Origin: DASQUK01 sp963717085
Lineage (GTDB): Bacteria; Actinomycetota; Acidimicrobiia; Acidimicrobiales; VFJN01
NCBI GenBank assembly: GCA_963717085.1
Contig: CAVQVM010000018.1
Span: forward strand, 62,001-126,000
DNA: 64,000 nt
Direction of reading: 5' to 3'
Positions 42,777 to 51,018 of the stretch are shown in pieces (position 1 is the first letter of the stretch; each line of letters begins with the position of its first letter). A program made the position numbers and the translations under genes. The notes below the pieces were generated by a model. The model was not told where the DNA came from, did no database searches, and worked only from the letters and a program-made list of their open reading frames with translations.

Positions 42777-43829
42777 TCAAGGTACGAGCACGAGCTTTCC
42801 CTTCGCTGCGGAGTGCTCGAGCATTTCGTGAGCGCTACGAGCCTCGGACAGCGGCAGGCGCTCGGCCACCACCGGGTGGATCTTGTCCGCGCGAAGCAGC
42901 TCGAGCAGCACGTCGAAGTCCTCGTGGAACCACTCCGGGTTGCGGGGCTCTCCGCCCACTGCTCCGGGTCGCTTCTGTGGGGCGTCGCGGAACCTCTGGA
43001 TCCGGTAGGCGAGCACCCGCCGGCGGGGCGACAGCTTGTCCCAGAGCCAAAGCGCCGCGATCGCCGCGTACCACTCGATCACCGCGGGCCAGTTCTTGCG
43101 CCCGTGCGACAGCGTGGCGTAGCGGCCGAACACGACGAGCCTTCCGCCCGGCCGCAGCGCGCGGAAGGAGCGCAGCGACAGCGGGCCACCGAGCGAGTCG
43201 AGCACCACGTCCACACCGTCGCCGGTCATCTCCCGCACCCGAGCCAGGAAGTCCTCGTTCTGATAGTCGATCGCCACGGCGCCGAGCCCTTCGACCGCGG
43301 CCCGGTCGCCAGCGGCACAGGTCCCGTAGAGGCGAAGCCCGGCCAGCGCGCCCAGCTCGAGAGCTGCGACGCCGACCCTGCCGGCCGCGCCGTGCACGAG
43401 CACCGCCTCCCCGCTCTTCGCCATCGCCGTGCGGTGAAGCACCTGGTAGGCGGTCATGTAAGGAAACAGCAGGCTCAGGACCTCCCCGGGGTCGAGGTCG
43501 GCGGGCACCTCGACCGCGCCCGCCTCTGGCACACAGACCCGGTCCGCGTCGGCCCCCCACACGGTCAGGGCGCCGATGCGGTCTCCCTCACGCAGGCTCG
43601 AGCAGCCCGGGCCAAGCTCGTCCACGACGCCGACGAGCTCGTAGCCGGGCGTGAACGGCGGCTTCGGCCCGCCGATGTACGTGCCCGCGCGCAGCTGGGC
43701 ATCGGTGAACGACACCCCGGCCGCCAGAACCCTGACGCGGACCTCGCCCGGCCCTGGTCGGGGATCGTCCTCCTCCACCACCCTCAAGACCTCGGGCCCG
43801 CCGAACTCCTCCACGACGACACGCTTCAT
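42777..43829 (-). CDS. MDR-family synaptic-vesicle-like/quinone reductase
   Basis: A 350-residue zinc-free MDR protein. MKRVVVEEFGGPEVLRVVEE, the catalytic half with AGVSFTDAQLRAGTYIGGP and PGYELVGVV, the NADPH half with VLVHGAAGRVGVAALELG, and the insert KNWPAVIEWYAAIAALWLWD are seen. That insert is typical of the VAT-1-like branch. The C-terminal ARSAHEMLEHSAAKGKLVLV completes the fold. The start at 43829 is given by ATG with a GGGGG tract upstream. It should reduce quinones or enones. It stands alone. Confidence 0.9.
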   Translation of the reverse strand: MKRVVVEEFGGPEVLRVVEEDDPRPGPGEVRVRVLAAGVSFTDAQLRAGTYIGGPKPPFTPGYELVGVVDELGPGCSSLREGDRIGALTVWGADADRVCVPEAGAVEVPADLDPGEVLSLLFPYMTAYQVLHRTAMAKSGEAVLVHGAAGRVGVAALELGALAGLRLYGTCAAGDRAAVEGLGAVAIDYQNEDFLARVREMTGDGVDVVLDSLGGPLSLRSFRALRPGGRLVVFGRYATLSHGRKNWPAVIEWYAAIAALWLWDKLSPRRRVLAYRIQRFRDAPQKRPGAVGGEPRNPEWFHEDFDVLLELLRADKIHPVVAERLPLSEARSAHEMLEHSAAKGKLVLVP

Positions 43830-44277
43830 GGCACACCCCCTGTCGGTGGCCGCACCGAGTGCGGCCACCACCCATTTGGACCGTCGTCTCATGGACGCGC
43901 CCCAGACATGGCGGGGAGTAGAGGCGAAGGTCCCTTCGCACGGGCAGAGGATCCAGCGACACGAGGCGGCGCCGTCGGCCTCACGGGCATCCTTCGGACA
44001 GCGGCTCGAGACGGCCGATGCGCCGGTGCAGGCCGAGCTGTCCACACGCAATGGCACTTTGATCCCGGGCACCGATTGCCCCAACCGAGCGCAACCTGCC
44101 TGCCCGGCCCGATCAACCACTAGCGCATAGCGCCCGAACCGCGCACCTCTCGCCCGGCGGATCGTCAGATCATGCGGCGCGAGGCCGGCAGATCTGGCGC
44201 GGCGTTCGTCCCCTATCGGCGCATCAGTGACGGTCAATACAGGCCGCGTCTACACGGCTCCGGCTCGGTCTGCAGGT
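43830..44277. other. Intergenic region with repeat pieces
   Basis: About 450 bases. It contains ACCGATTGCCCCAACCGAGC (44071-44090), a near copy of a sequence at 50746, and at 44152-44201 copy B of the hairpin repeat (GCGGCGCGAGGCCGGCAGAT, then CTGGCGCGG). No gene is recognised. Confidence 0.5.
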
Positions 44278-44664
44278 TCAATCGACGAGCTGGTCGAGCA
44301 GCCAGCTCGGCCCGACGACCTCTGCGTTGGCGGCTCGGACCCGTTCGGCCAGTTCACGGTCGGCCGTGACCACGACCACGTCACGATTGGCCTCGGCGAT
44401 GGCGGCGATCGTCTCGTCGCCCTCGCCGGGCGCGTGCACAACCTCCACGCCGTCCAAGTCCGCCTCATCGGCTCCTGCCCGGGCTCGGCCCTCGAGCACG
44501 ATGGTCACGGGTGGGCCCAGCCGCCCCGCGGTCACCGTCGCCCGCACTCGTTCCGTGAAGACTCGTGTAGCGCCTGGCCGATCACGCCACCAGCCGGTTG
44601 GGCGAGATCCGATCACGTTGGCGGCGTCGATCACCAGCATCCGAACAGGGTCGCGCAGTCCCAT
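44278..44664 (-). CDS. NYN/PIN-like domain protein
   Basis: A 128-residue protein with the acidic pattern of NYN nucleases: MLVIDAANVIGSRPTGWWRD at the start, GEGDETIAAIAEA in the middle and VVVVTADRELAERVRAANAE near the end. The Asp residues in IDAANV, GEGDE and TADRE would form the metal site. NYN proteins cut RNA, often tRNA or rRNA. It has no antitoxin-like neighbour. The start may be 44664 or 44640. Confidence 0.78.
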   Translation of the reverse strand: MGLRDPVRMLVIDAANVIGSRPTGWWRDRPGATRVFTERVRATVTAGRLGPPVTIVLEGRARAGADEADLDGVEVVHAPGEGDETIAAIAEANRDVVVVTADRELAERVRAANAEVVGPSWLLDQLVD

Positions 44665-44728
44665 ATCGCCGAGATAGGTGGGGACGAGGAGCGACCGATT
44701 GCCGGCTGCGGGCACCCCTCGCCCTTCC

Positions 44729-44782
44729 GACCGTCAGCGCAGAACGACGCGGCGCGAGATCGGCAGATCTTGCGCGGCGGAT
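44729..44782 (+). repeat. Intergenic hairpin repeat, copy C (reference copy)
   Basis: The 31 bases at 44732-44762, starting CGTCAGCGCAGAACGACGCG, are identical to 49867-49897. They run into GCGCGAGATC-GGCA-GATCTTGCGCGG, a hairpin with an AGATC/GATCT stem, one mismatch and a GCGC/GCGC lower stem. Related copies lie at 42599, 44152, 47190, 48736 and 49855, all on the same strand and all between genes. The family could be a REP-like or MITE-like element. Confidence 0.6.
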
Positions 44783-44945
44783 GGACTGCGAACGAGCTTC
44801 GCTTGTGGCTCCGAACCGTCGTTATGGATGGTTCCAGTCAGCAACAGATCAGATCAGCCGCGGGGCGATGTCGCTCAGCCGTCCGAGTCACTGTTTGGTC
44901 CGTCAGCGTATGGATTCCTCAGCCGTCGGCTTCTCCGCGCCGCCG

Positions 44946-46151
44946 TTAGAGCACGCGGGCCAGCGGCCGAACCTTCGTCAGGTACCAGCCGAGCGTGAAT
45001 GACGTTGCCACCCCGAGCACCGCGACCGCCACGAGCTTGACTTCGGCGGCAATGGTGACCGAACTCAGGGCGACGCTGAGCAGGACGACGACCGGCGGGT
45101 GGATGATGTAAGCGGCGAATGAGGCGCGCCCTAGGGAACGGGCCAGCGTGCCCTGGTGGTTCCACCGACGCGCGAACCATCCCACCAACCAAAAGGACAT
45201 GGCCACCGCGATCGTTGCTTCGGTGGTTGGCTCCGCCAGGGCTTGAAGGTGCCACCCGCCGAGGAAGGGGTCTTCGTCGCCGGCCAGCCCCACGGCCGCG
45301 ACGACGAAGAGAAGACCCAGGGCACCGACGATGCTGGCCCGCCCACAGGCGCGCCGCAGCCAATCCGGCATCGGGTCGAGCCATCCACGTTCACCCGCCA
45401 GTGCCCCTAAGGCGAACAAAGTCGCCATCTGGGGCCACTCCCATAGGTTCAGGTCGAAGGGCGTGTCGGCGGTGAAGGGCCATTTCAGCCGCACCACAAA
45501 CGACCCGACGACGATGCCAGCCGCTGCGGCGACGAGATGCCCCGGCCGGAGCGGTCCAGATGCGGTCAACCCGGCAGGACGGGCCCAGCGCCAGGACCCA
45601 TAGGCGATGGAGGAAACCAACAGTGCTGTCACGAACCACAACGGCCCGGTGTCGGCGTCTTGCATCTTCTGGATGAGGAAGGAGCCGACATCGTCGGCCG
45701 TCGAGTTTCCTTGGGCCCGCTGGCCCAGCAGGCTCGTCAGCGGGCCGATCACGAAGGTAAAGGCGATGAGCGGTGCCCCCAAACGCAGGAGCCGGTCGCG
45801 AACGTAAGGCCACGGACCCTTGCGAGTCAGCGACCGCGCACTGAGCAGGCCCGCTACCAGGAACAGGACCGCCATCGCGAACAGGGCCACCGGAAGGATC
45901 GCGGCGCCGACGATGGCCTCGGTCACGGCACTTGAAGACCGTTCCTCGTAGTACCAGTCGATGTCGAGGACGTAGGCGGTGGCGACGTGCGCGACGATGA
46001 CTCCGGCAATAACCGCAACCCGTAGGTTGTCCATCCATGCCCAGCGCCGAGGCTCCTCACGCCCACTGGCGCGTTTGGATCGCAGTGAGTGTTCTTGAGC
46101 GATCATCCGCGAGGGACTGCGGCTCAGGGGCGTCGCCGGTGCGACCGTCAT
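44946..46151 (-). CDS. Acyltransferase-3-family membrane protein
   Basis: A 401-residue protein with about ten helices. It begins after a 38-residue cytoplasmic tail with WAWMDNLRVAVIAGVIVAHV (the Asn-Leu-Arg and His of the acyltransferase-3 family). It continues with VLFLVAGLLSARSLTRKGPW, PLWFVTALLVSSIAYGSWRW and SLGRASFAAYIIHPPVVVLL, the last being the conserved terminal His-Pro helix. Members move acyl groups onto sugars, peptides or lipids at the membrane. Its ATG lies in the stop codon of the TetR gene (ATGA), so it is under TetR control. Confidence 0.9.
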   Translation of the reverse strand: MTVAPATPLSRSPSRMIAQEHSLRSKRASGREEPRRWAWMDNLRVAVIAGVIVAHVATAYVLDIDWYYEERSSSAVTEAIVGAAILPVALFAMAVLFLVAGLLSARSLTRKGPWPYVRDRLLRLGAPLIAFTFVIGPLTSLLGQRAQGNSTADDVGSFLIQKMQDADTGPLWFVTALLVSSIAYGSWRWARPAGLTASGPLRPGHLVAAAAGIVVGSFVVRLKWPFTADTPFDLNLWEWPQMATLFALGALAGERGWLDPMPDWLRRACGRASIVGALGLLFVVAAVGLAGDEDPFLGGWHLQALAEPTTEATIAVAMSFWLVGWFARRWNHQGTLARSLGRASFAAYIIHPPVVVLLSVALSSVTIAAEVKLVAVAVLGVATSFTLGWYLTKVRPLARVL

Positions 46152-46900
46152 GTCCTTTGCTCCTTGGGTTTCGCATGCGTGGAGGCGGGATTGCGCCCAC
46201 CACCCGAAGTCAGTGCATCAGCGATGAAGCGGCACACCGCCCGGCGCGCGGTGGAGTCCGAGATCCCCGATGCTTGCGGATCATGGGGGCGACGGCCGGC
46301 CCCCCACGAGCACAGCTCGACGACGAGGTGGGCAGCGGCCTCGGGTTCTGCGACCCTGATCGTGCCGACCTTTCCTCGCTGTCGCAGGTACCGCTCGTAG
46401 CGGGCGAACAGCTCCCGGCGTAGCTCGCCGAAGACCTCACCGAGCTCGGGTAGGTCCTCGACCGACCGCTCGATCATGTCCACCCCCAGGCGCATCCGTG
46501 CGAGCACGTCGTAGAGCTCGCCCACGATCGCCTCGACCTCAGCGTCCTGGCTGGCAGGTCGCCTCCGCGCGAAGGCCCTCTCCAGCTCCGGGAAGTCGCT
46601 CACGAAATCCAGTCGCGTCGCGACCCACTCCGAGGTAACAGTGACGCTCGCCCCCGTGACCGGAAGTTCCAACGGCCGATCACCCGGTCGCTCCCCAAAC
46701 ATCCGGCGGAGTACGAGGTAGAACAGCGCGTCCTTGCTGTCCACGTAGTTGTAGAGGTTGCCCGGCGACACTCCCATCTCCCGGGCCACGTCGGCCATCT
46801 GCGTTCGGCGGTAGCCCCGCCGGGCGAACACGATCGCGCCGGCTCGGACGAGATCCTCTAGTCGGTCTTGCGGCTGCGCCCTGCTGCGGGCCAGGTCCAT
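46148..46900 (-). CDS. TetR-family repressor of the acyltransferase operon
   Basis: A 250-residue TetR protein. The DNA-binding helices are at residues 8-55 (LEDLVRAGAIVFARRGYRRT, then DVAREMGVSPGNLYNYVDSK). The ligand domain follows with an Arg-rich middle. ATG 46900 is preferred over 46927 because TTGACT and AATGAT boxes, 17 bases apart, end six bases before it, which implies a leaderless message. A 25-base palindrome covers the spacer. It is the first gene of a two-gene operon with the acyltransferase. Confidence 0.9.
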   Translation of the reverse strand: MDLARSRAQPQDRLEDLVRAGAIVFARRGYRRTQMADVAREMGVSPGNLYNYVDSKDALFYLVLRRMFGERPGDRPLELPVTGASVTVTSEWVATRLDFVSDFPELERAFARRRPASQDAEVEAIVGELYDVLARMRLGVDMIERSVEDLPELGEVFGELRRELFARYERYLRQRGKVGTIRVAEPEAAAHLVVELCSWGAGRRPHDPQASGISDSTARRAVCRFIADALTSGGGRNPASTHAKPKEQRT

Positions 46901-46910
46901 CGCTCCATCA

Positions 46911-46935
46911 TTGACTGAATGATTCATTCAGTCAA
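46911..46935. promoter_or_regulatory. Perfect 25-base TetR operator
   Basis: The arms TTGACTGAATGA and TCATTCAGTCAA are exact reverse complements around one central T at 46923. On the minus strand the site overlaps the -35 box TTGACT and the spacer of the TetR promoter, with the -10-like AATGAT (46907-46912) at its edge. A bound TetR dimer pair would block RNA polymerase. This is a clear self-repression site. Confidence 0.85.
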
Positions 46936-47261
46936 GGTCGAACTCTGGTTCCTGATGGCTGGTAGCCCGGCCGAGCCGGGGCGGTGCCGCGCCCACCTGT
47001 TGATGTGGCGCACCCATCGACAGACGAACTGCTCAACCCGCAAGCTCCCAGCGGCGACAGTCAGTCGGTCCAGCCCGCGACCGTGCCAGATTCGGCGATC
47101 TGTCCCCGCGGGCCACGCCGCCACACGAGTTCCCAGAGTCCGATCGCGGCGGAGCCTGCACCCCGCCCGAAATGCCCGCTGTGGGCGGCGGGTGCCCCTT
47201 CCGATCCCCGGTACAGAACATCGAGGCGCGAGATCGGCGGTGCTGGGCGTTCCATCGCCGT
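46936..47261. other. Intergenic region with repeat copy D
   Basis: About 326 bases upstream of the TetR operator with no recognised gene. At 47190-47250 it has a diverged copy of the hairpin repeat (GGTGCCCCTTCCGATCCCCG, then AGGCGCGAGATCGG). Confidence 0.45.
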
Positions 47262-47929
47262 TCACGCCGACCCGGCGAACCACCGCACGCGGCGTACGTC
47301 GACGGGCTCTTGCTTTCCCTTGATCACGACCATCTCGGGCACACCGACAGGTCCGGGGAGTACGCGAGCCAGCCGTGCGGAAAGCAGAACCTCGCCACCG
47401 GCCGCATGGGTCTGGAGGCGCGCCGTGTTGACAACGTCCCCGACGGCCGTGAAGTCGTGCACGGCGGTGTCTCCGATATTGCCGATGAACGCCTCGCCGA
47501 AGTCGAGCCCGATACCGATCGCGAAGTCCGGTTCGCCAGATGAGCCGTAGCCGGCGCGCTCCAGCGTCATCCCCCCGGCGGCGCCAGCTCGACGCAGACG
47601 GCGCAGAGGTTCGGGTTCTTGCGTGACGGCCGGTAGCCGAGGGGACCTACGACCCGAGCGCCGACGCCGGCGAACGGCGCGCCGCAGTAGCCGCAGCGCG
47701 GCGAGCTCGGTATCGCACGCAGGACTCGCTTGAACGCCAGGGTGCCGCGCTGCGAAGCGAACCTCCAGTACGACTCCCAATCAGCCGGAGACAGTGGCTC
47801 GTCGGGACGCTTGCGGGCCTGCTTGACGAGACCCCTCAGCGCCTGGCGCTGCACAAACGTGAGCCGCCGAGCCGAGCCACCGTGATCATCGCTCGGACCC
47901 ACGTCACGCTCCACCCGCTCAGAATGCAC
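47262..47929 (-). pseudogene. Zinc-ribbon adenylate/guanylate cyclase, internally deleted and frameshifted
   Basis: From GTG 47929 the first frame gives the N-terminal part of a class III cyclase family: YWRFASQRGTLAFKRVLRAI, then RCGYCGAPFAGVGARVVGPL, RPSRKNPNLCAVC and VELAPPGG, with four Cys of a zinc ribbon. It stops at TGA 47567. A second frame starts at the overlapping ATG (ATGA, 47572) with MTLERAGYGSSGEPDFAIGI and continues GEAFIGNIGDTAVHDFTAVG, then DVVNTARLQTHAAGGEVLLS, which is the second half of the catalytic domain. The first half with both metal-binding Asp residues (about 100 residues) is missing. Cyclase activity is therefore not expected. The gene is decayed in two steps: a deletion and a frame change. 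Confidence 0.75.
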
Positions 47930-48231
47930 CCGAACCGAGCGCACGCTGCCTCGGTGGTGGGCGGCACAGAACGCCGCACGCCGAGCGATCCCCTGGAGCG
48001 GCGTCGCCGTCGGCGCTTTGGGATGTTCGTCTGCTCGACGAAGGTGAGGGTGTTCTGGGACACCATCCCGCTCTGACTCGGACGGTGGGCACCTCATCCG
48101 CTGGCTTCTCAGGCCGTTCGTGGCAGCGATTCTCGAGCGCATGGACTGCTCGGCCCAGCGGGGTCCGGGACCGCGTGAGACAGTCCCTCGGGTAGCTGGT
48201 GGCTGAGAGTGTCCACCGGAGCGACGAGCGA
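47930..48231. other. Intergenic region, no gene recognised
   Basis: About 300 bases. The left end holds a CACCCGAACCGAGCGCACGC sequence (47927-47946) shared with 50746 and 44071, and GGCACAGAACGCCGCACGCC, which resembles the hairpin-repeat family. No protein-like frame is seen. Confidence 0.45.
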
Positions 48232-48642
48232 TCACCAAGTTCTCGTCCGAGTCGGGGAGATGCGGATGGTCACGGGGTAGTCGGTCCGCAGTTGCTCGAC
48301 GGTAGTCCCGATGGCTATGCGAATCGCCTCGTCGTACTTGGTCAGAAAGGCCGACTCGACGTCGTCGGGCCAACCGTCCCTCCACTCCGCGGTGCCCTCC
48401 ACGGTCACGATGTCGCCACCGTTCCCGTCGTCGGCGAGGTGCAGGGCGACCTTGGGGTTCGCCCGGATGTTGGCGAGCTTTGGGGCGGCAAGCTGCGTGC
48501 GCAGCCAGAACGCCGAGCCATCCCAATGAAACCAGACAGGTGAGGACTGGGGCTGGTGGTCGGCACCGGCCGTCGTCAGCCAGACGATGGGCTCGATGGC
48601 CAGTCGCTCGGCGGGGCGGGATTCGGTAAGTGGGCCGGACAT
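48232..48642 (-). CDS. PPOX-class flavin/F420-binding protein
   Basis: A 136-residue split beta-barrel protein. IEPIVWLTTAGADHQPQSSP, VWFHWDGSAFWLRTQ, APKLANIRANPKVALHL and DIVTVEGTAEW are the blocks of the Rv3369-type pyridoxamine-oxidase-like family. That family is common in F420-using actinobacteria and binds F420, FMN or heme. The start at 48642 (MSGPLTESRPAERL) follows the family. It stands alone. The exact cofactor is not readable. Confidence 0.88.
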   Translation of the reverse strand: MSGPLTESRPAERLAIEPIVWLTTAGADHQPQSSPVWFHWDGSAFWLRTQLAAPKLANIRANPKVALHLADDGNGGDIVTVEGTAEWRDGWPDDVESAFLTKYDEAIRIAIGTTVEQLRTDYPVTIRISPTRTRTW

Positions 48643-48735
48643 GCGGCGGCTCCTGTGGCTCGGGTGATCGTGAGCGAAAACTGGTGCCCAGGGCACGTCC
48701 GCTCGCGGAGTCATGCTCTCAGACCGGGCGGTCAT

Positions 48736-48802
48736 TGCCCATCGGATCCTCAGCACAAAGCGCTGCAGCGCGAGATCGCCGATCTGGCGCGACGATCCCT
48801 AC
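48736..48802 (+). repeat. Intergenic hairpin repeat, copy E
   Basis: Diverged full-length copy (TGCCCATCGGATCCTCAGCA, then AGCGCGAGATCGCCGATCTG) with an AGATC-GCC-GATCT stem. The loop length differs from copy C while the stem is kept. It ends 11 bases before the GTG of the HD gene and may affect its expression. Confidence 0.5.
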
Positions 48803-48812
48803 GATCTCGTGC

Positions 48813-49265
48813 GTGAGCGGCGGCACCGTCGAAGATGCGATTGCTCTGGCTCTTCAGGCCCATCGCGGTCAGACGTACGCCGCGACCGATCAGCCCTTCA
48901 TCCTGCACCCGCTGCGGGTCATGCTTCGGTTCGAGGATCCTCTGCTTCAGACCGTGGCCGTCCTTCACGACGTTGTTGAGGACACGGCCGTGTCACTCGA
49001 GTCGCTCTCCCGAGCAGGGTTTCGCGCTGCAGTGATCAGAGCGGTCGACGCGCTCACGAGGCGACAAGGCGAGCCCTATCACCTTTACATCGAGCGCGTT
49101 GCTCGTGACCAAGTCGCGAGCCGGGTCAAGTGCGTGGACCTGGCAGAGAATCTTGCTAACAACCAGCGCGATCCGGCCGCTCCAGGGAATGCCGATCGCA
49201 TCCGGAGGTACCGAGCAGCCCTCCTGCGCCTCGAGACCGACACGAGCCCCATCGGCCGGCACTGA
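48813..49265 (+). CDS. HD-domain protein, SpoT/MESH1-like small alarmone hydrolase
   Basis: A 150-residue protein. AIALALQAHRGQTYAATDQP and FILHPLRVML give the first metal His, VAVLHDVVEDT gives the HD pair with the ED that marks (p)ppGpp hydrolases, and the later SRVKCVDLAENLANNQ supplies the last Asp. The synthetase half of RelA is absent. It should remove pyrophosphate from ppGpp or a related nucleotide in the cytoplasm. The GTG start at 48813 lies directly after repeat copy E and has no visible ribosome site. Confidence 0.85.
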   Translation: MSGGTVEDAIALALQAHRGQTYAATDQPFILHPLRVMLRFEDPLLQTVAVLHDVVEDTAVSLESLSRAGFRAAVIRAVDALTRRQGEPYHLYIERVARDQVASRVKCVDLAENLANNQRDPAAPGNADRIRRYRAALLRLETDTSPIGRH

Positions 49266-49304
49266 TCCGTGTGGGCGACCGAGCGGCAGATCGGGCGCGA
49301 GCGG

Positions 49305-49763
49305 CTAGTCGCGCCCGGACCAATCCCGGCTCGTGATCAGCTCCTCTAGTCGGTCGAGAGAATCGGTCCAGCCCTGTTCGTGAAGCGCCCGGCGTCCGTC
49401 GGTCGCAAAGGAACCCTGATCGACGGCCAGCGCAGTCAATTCGCCTAGATCCCTAAGCGAGAGCGCAACAACGGTTTCCCGATCGTCGGGGTCGGGAGGT
49501 TCCCATCTAAACGTGTAGACCAACCGGCTAACCGGATTGACCTCACGGAACTCTCCCAACAGAAGGAAACGGTCGCCGTCAGGTGGTTGCATCGCAATCC
49601 GATAGCCACCTCCGACACGCAAGTCGAGCTCGATGCTCGGAGCAGAGAACCCCTTGGGACCCCACCATTGAGCCAACAGGTCCGGCTCAGCATGCATCCT
49701 GAACACGAGCGGCGGTGGCGCGCGCAGAACACGCTCCAGATGCAAGGTCAGCTCCGCTGCCAT
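49305..49763 (-). CDS. SRPBCC/AHSA1-family protein
   Basis: A 152-residue START-like protein. LTLHLERVLRAPPPLVFRMH, LAQWWGPKGFSAPSIELDLR, GGGYRIAMQPPDGDRFLLLG, RLVYTFRWEPPDPDDRETVV and GWTDSLDRLEELI are the consecutive blocks of the AHSA1 family, which bind hydrophobic ligands or chaperones. The start at 49763 has GGGAG six bases upstream. It stands alone. The ligand is unknown. Confidence 0.9.
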   Translation of the reverse strand: MAAELTLHLERVLRAPPPLVFRMHAEPDLLAQWWGPKGFSAPSIELDLRVGGGYRIAMQPPDGDRFLLLGEFREVNPVSRLVYTFRWEPPDPDDRETVVALSLRDLGELTALAVDQGSFATDGRRALHEQGWTDSLDRLEELITSRDWSGRD

Positions 49764-49854
49764 GGTCATCTCCCGAGCCAAGGTCCCGCGGGCATCAACG
49801 CACGCGGATTGCCAGTTCCGATGGATGCACAGAAGGCCCGCAGCGGGCGGCGTT

Positions 49855-49897
49855 CGCCCATCGGATCGTCAGCGCAGAACGACGCGGCGCGAGATCG
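49855..49897 (+). repeat. Intergenic hairpin repeat, copy G
   Basis: CGCCCATCGGAT followed by the 31 bases that are identical to copy C (49867-49897). The right arm of the hairpin is replaced by other sequence (AAGCCATGGGGCCAGATCGG). This copy ends 22 bases before the end of the alpha/beta-hydrolase gene. Confidence 0.55.
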
Positions 49898-49919
49898 AAG
49901 CCATGGGGCCAGATCGGTG

Positions 49920-50603
49920 CTATCCGGCCACGCCCTGGACCGCTGTCTCGATGAGGTCGGCAGCTTCCTCGGCGTGGGAGACCATCACGACGTGGCTCGA
50001 CGCGAGCTCCACGACGGTCGCCCCCATCCGCTGTGCGAAGAGACGCTCGGCGTCGGGCGGGATCACTTCGTCGCGCTGTGCCACTGCGAACCACGAGGGG
50101 AGGTTCTTCCACGCGGGCGTCCCCATCACGTCGTCGAAGGCGGACATGGTCAAGGGTTGCTGGACGGCGTGCATGATCTTGGCGTCTGCCGGGTCCACGT
50201 CGGGGGCGAAGTGGGCCAGGAAGGCGTCCTGTGGCAACCAGGCGAAGCCCTGATCGTCGACGCGGATATGTGCCACCGCGGGCGTCGGCTCGCCTTGGCC
50301 GAGCAGGGCGCCGATGGATTCGCCCTCGTCAAGCCCGAAACCGGCCACATAGACAAGAGCGACAACGTTCGGAGCGTCCGTGCCCAGGGCGGTCATGATC
50401 TGGCAACCGTAGGAATGGCCGGCGAGGACCGTGGGCCCGTCCTGGACGGCGAGCACCTGACGCAGCCGCGCCACGTTGTCCGCCAGGGTTGTGAGGGGGA
50501 ACTGCGGAGCCGTGACGTTGTGGCGGGCTCGTTGTAGGCGCCCGATGACGCCTCTCCAACTGGAGCCGTCTGCCCACGCACCGTGGACCAGAACAATGTT
50601 CAT
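49920..50603 (-). CDS. Alpha/beta hydrolase
   Basis: A 227-residue hydrolase. NIVLVHGAWADGSSWRGVI carries the oxyanion HG, TVLAGHSYGCQIM the nucleophile Ser, and ATVVELASSHVVMVSHAEEA the catalytic His. The acid is in AVAQRDEVIPPDAERL. This matches the salicylate-esterase/EstC-like branch. No signal peptide is present. The start at 50603 has GGAGG nine bases upstream; 50609 is two codons longer. Confidence 0.9.
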   Translation of the reverse strand: MNIVLVHGAWADGSSWRGVIGRLQRARHNVTAPQFPLTTLADNVARLRQVLAVQDGPTVLAGHSYGCQIMTALGTDAPNVVALVYVAGFGLDEGESIGALLGQGEPTPAVAHIRVDDQGFAWLPQDAFLAHFAPDVDPADAKIMHAVQQPLTMSAFDDVMGTPAWKNLPSWFAVAQRDEVIPPDAERLFAQRMGATVVELASSHVVMVSHAEEAADLIETAVQGVAG

Positions 50604-51018
50604 CCTCATCTGCCTCCGCGATCGGGGGAACCGCTAGCGAAATCGGACTGGACTAGCAATCAGCTCGTGGGGGGGGGCCACGGCCTGGATGATGGTCGTG
50701 AACTCCGTCTGGGTCCAGCCCGATCGGTCACCCGTTTCACAGCCCACCGATTACCCGAACCGAGCGCACTCCGCCCTCGGGGCGGAAGGCACAAGACGAC
50801 GAGCCGCGCCATCGGCATGTCGGCATCGGCGCCAGATTGTTCCTCATCTGCGTCACATCTCCAGCCGTCAAGCAGGGCTAAGGCAGCCCGCCGAGGGCTT
50901 CGTCATCGCCTCGGCGGGCGCACCGACTGTCCGATGCGGGTCGCCGCGGCGAGCAAGTCCGAGCGCACGAGGACATCGCCCGTCCAGGACGCAGTTACGG
51001 GCGGAAGCAGCTGTGCCC
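50604..51018. other. Intergenic region with repeat piece
   Basis: About 415 bases. At 50746-50768 lies ACCGATTACCCGAACCGAGC, 21 of 23 bases shared with 44071-44093. No coding frame or RNA gene is recognised. The left part should hold the hydrolase promoter. Confidence 0.45.

Noticed and set aside
46900..46927. ATG 46927 as the TetR start
   Set aside because: This codon lies within the operator palindrome and upstream of the likely transcription start.
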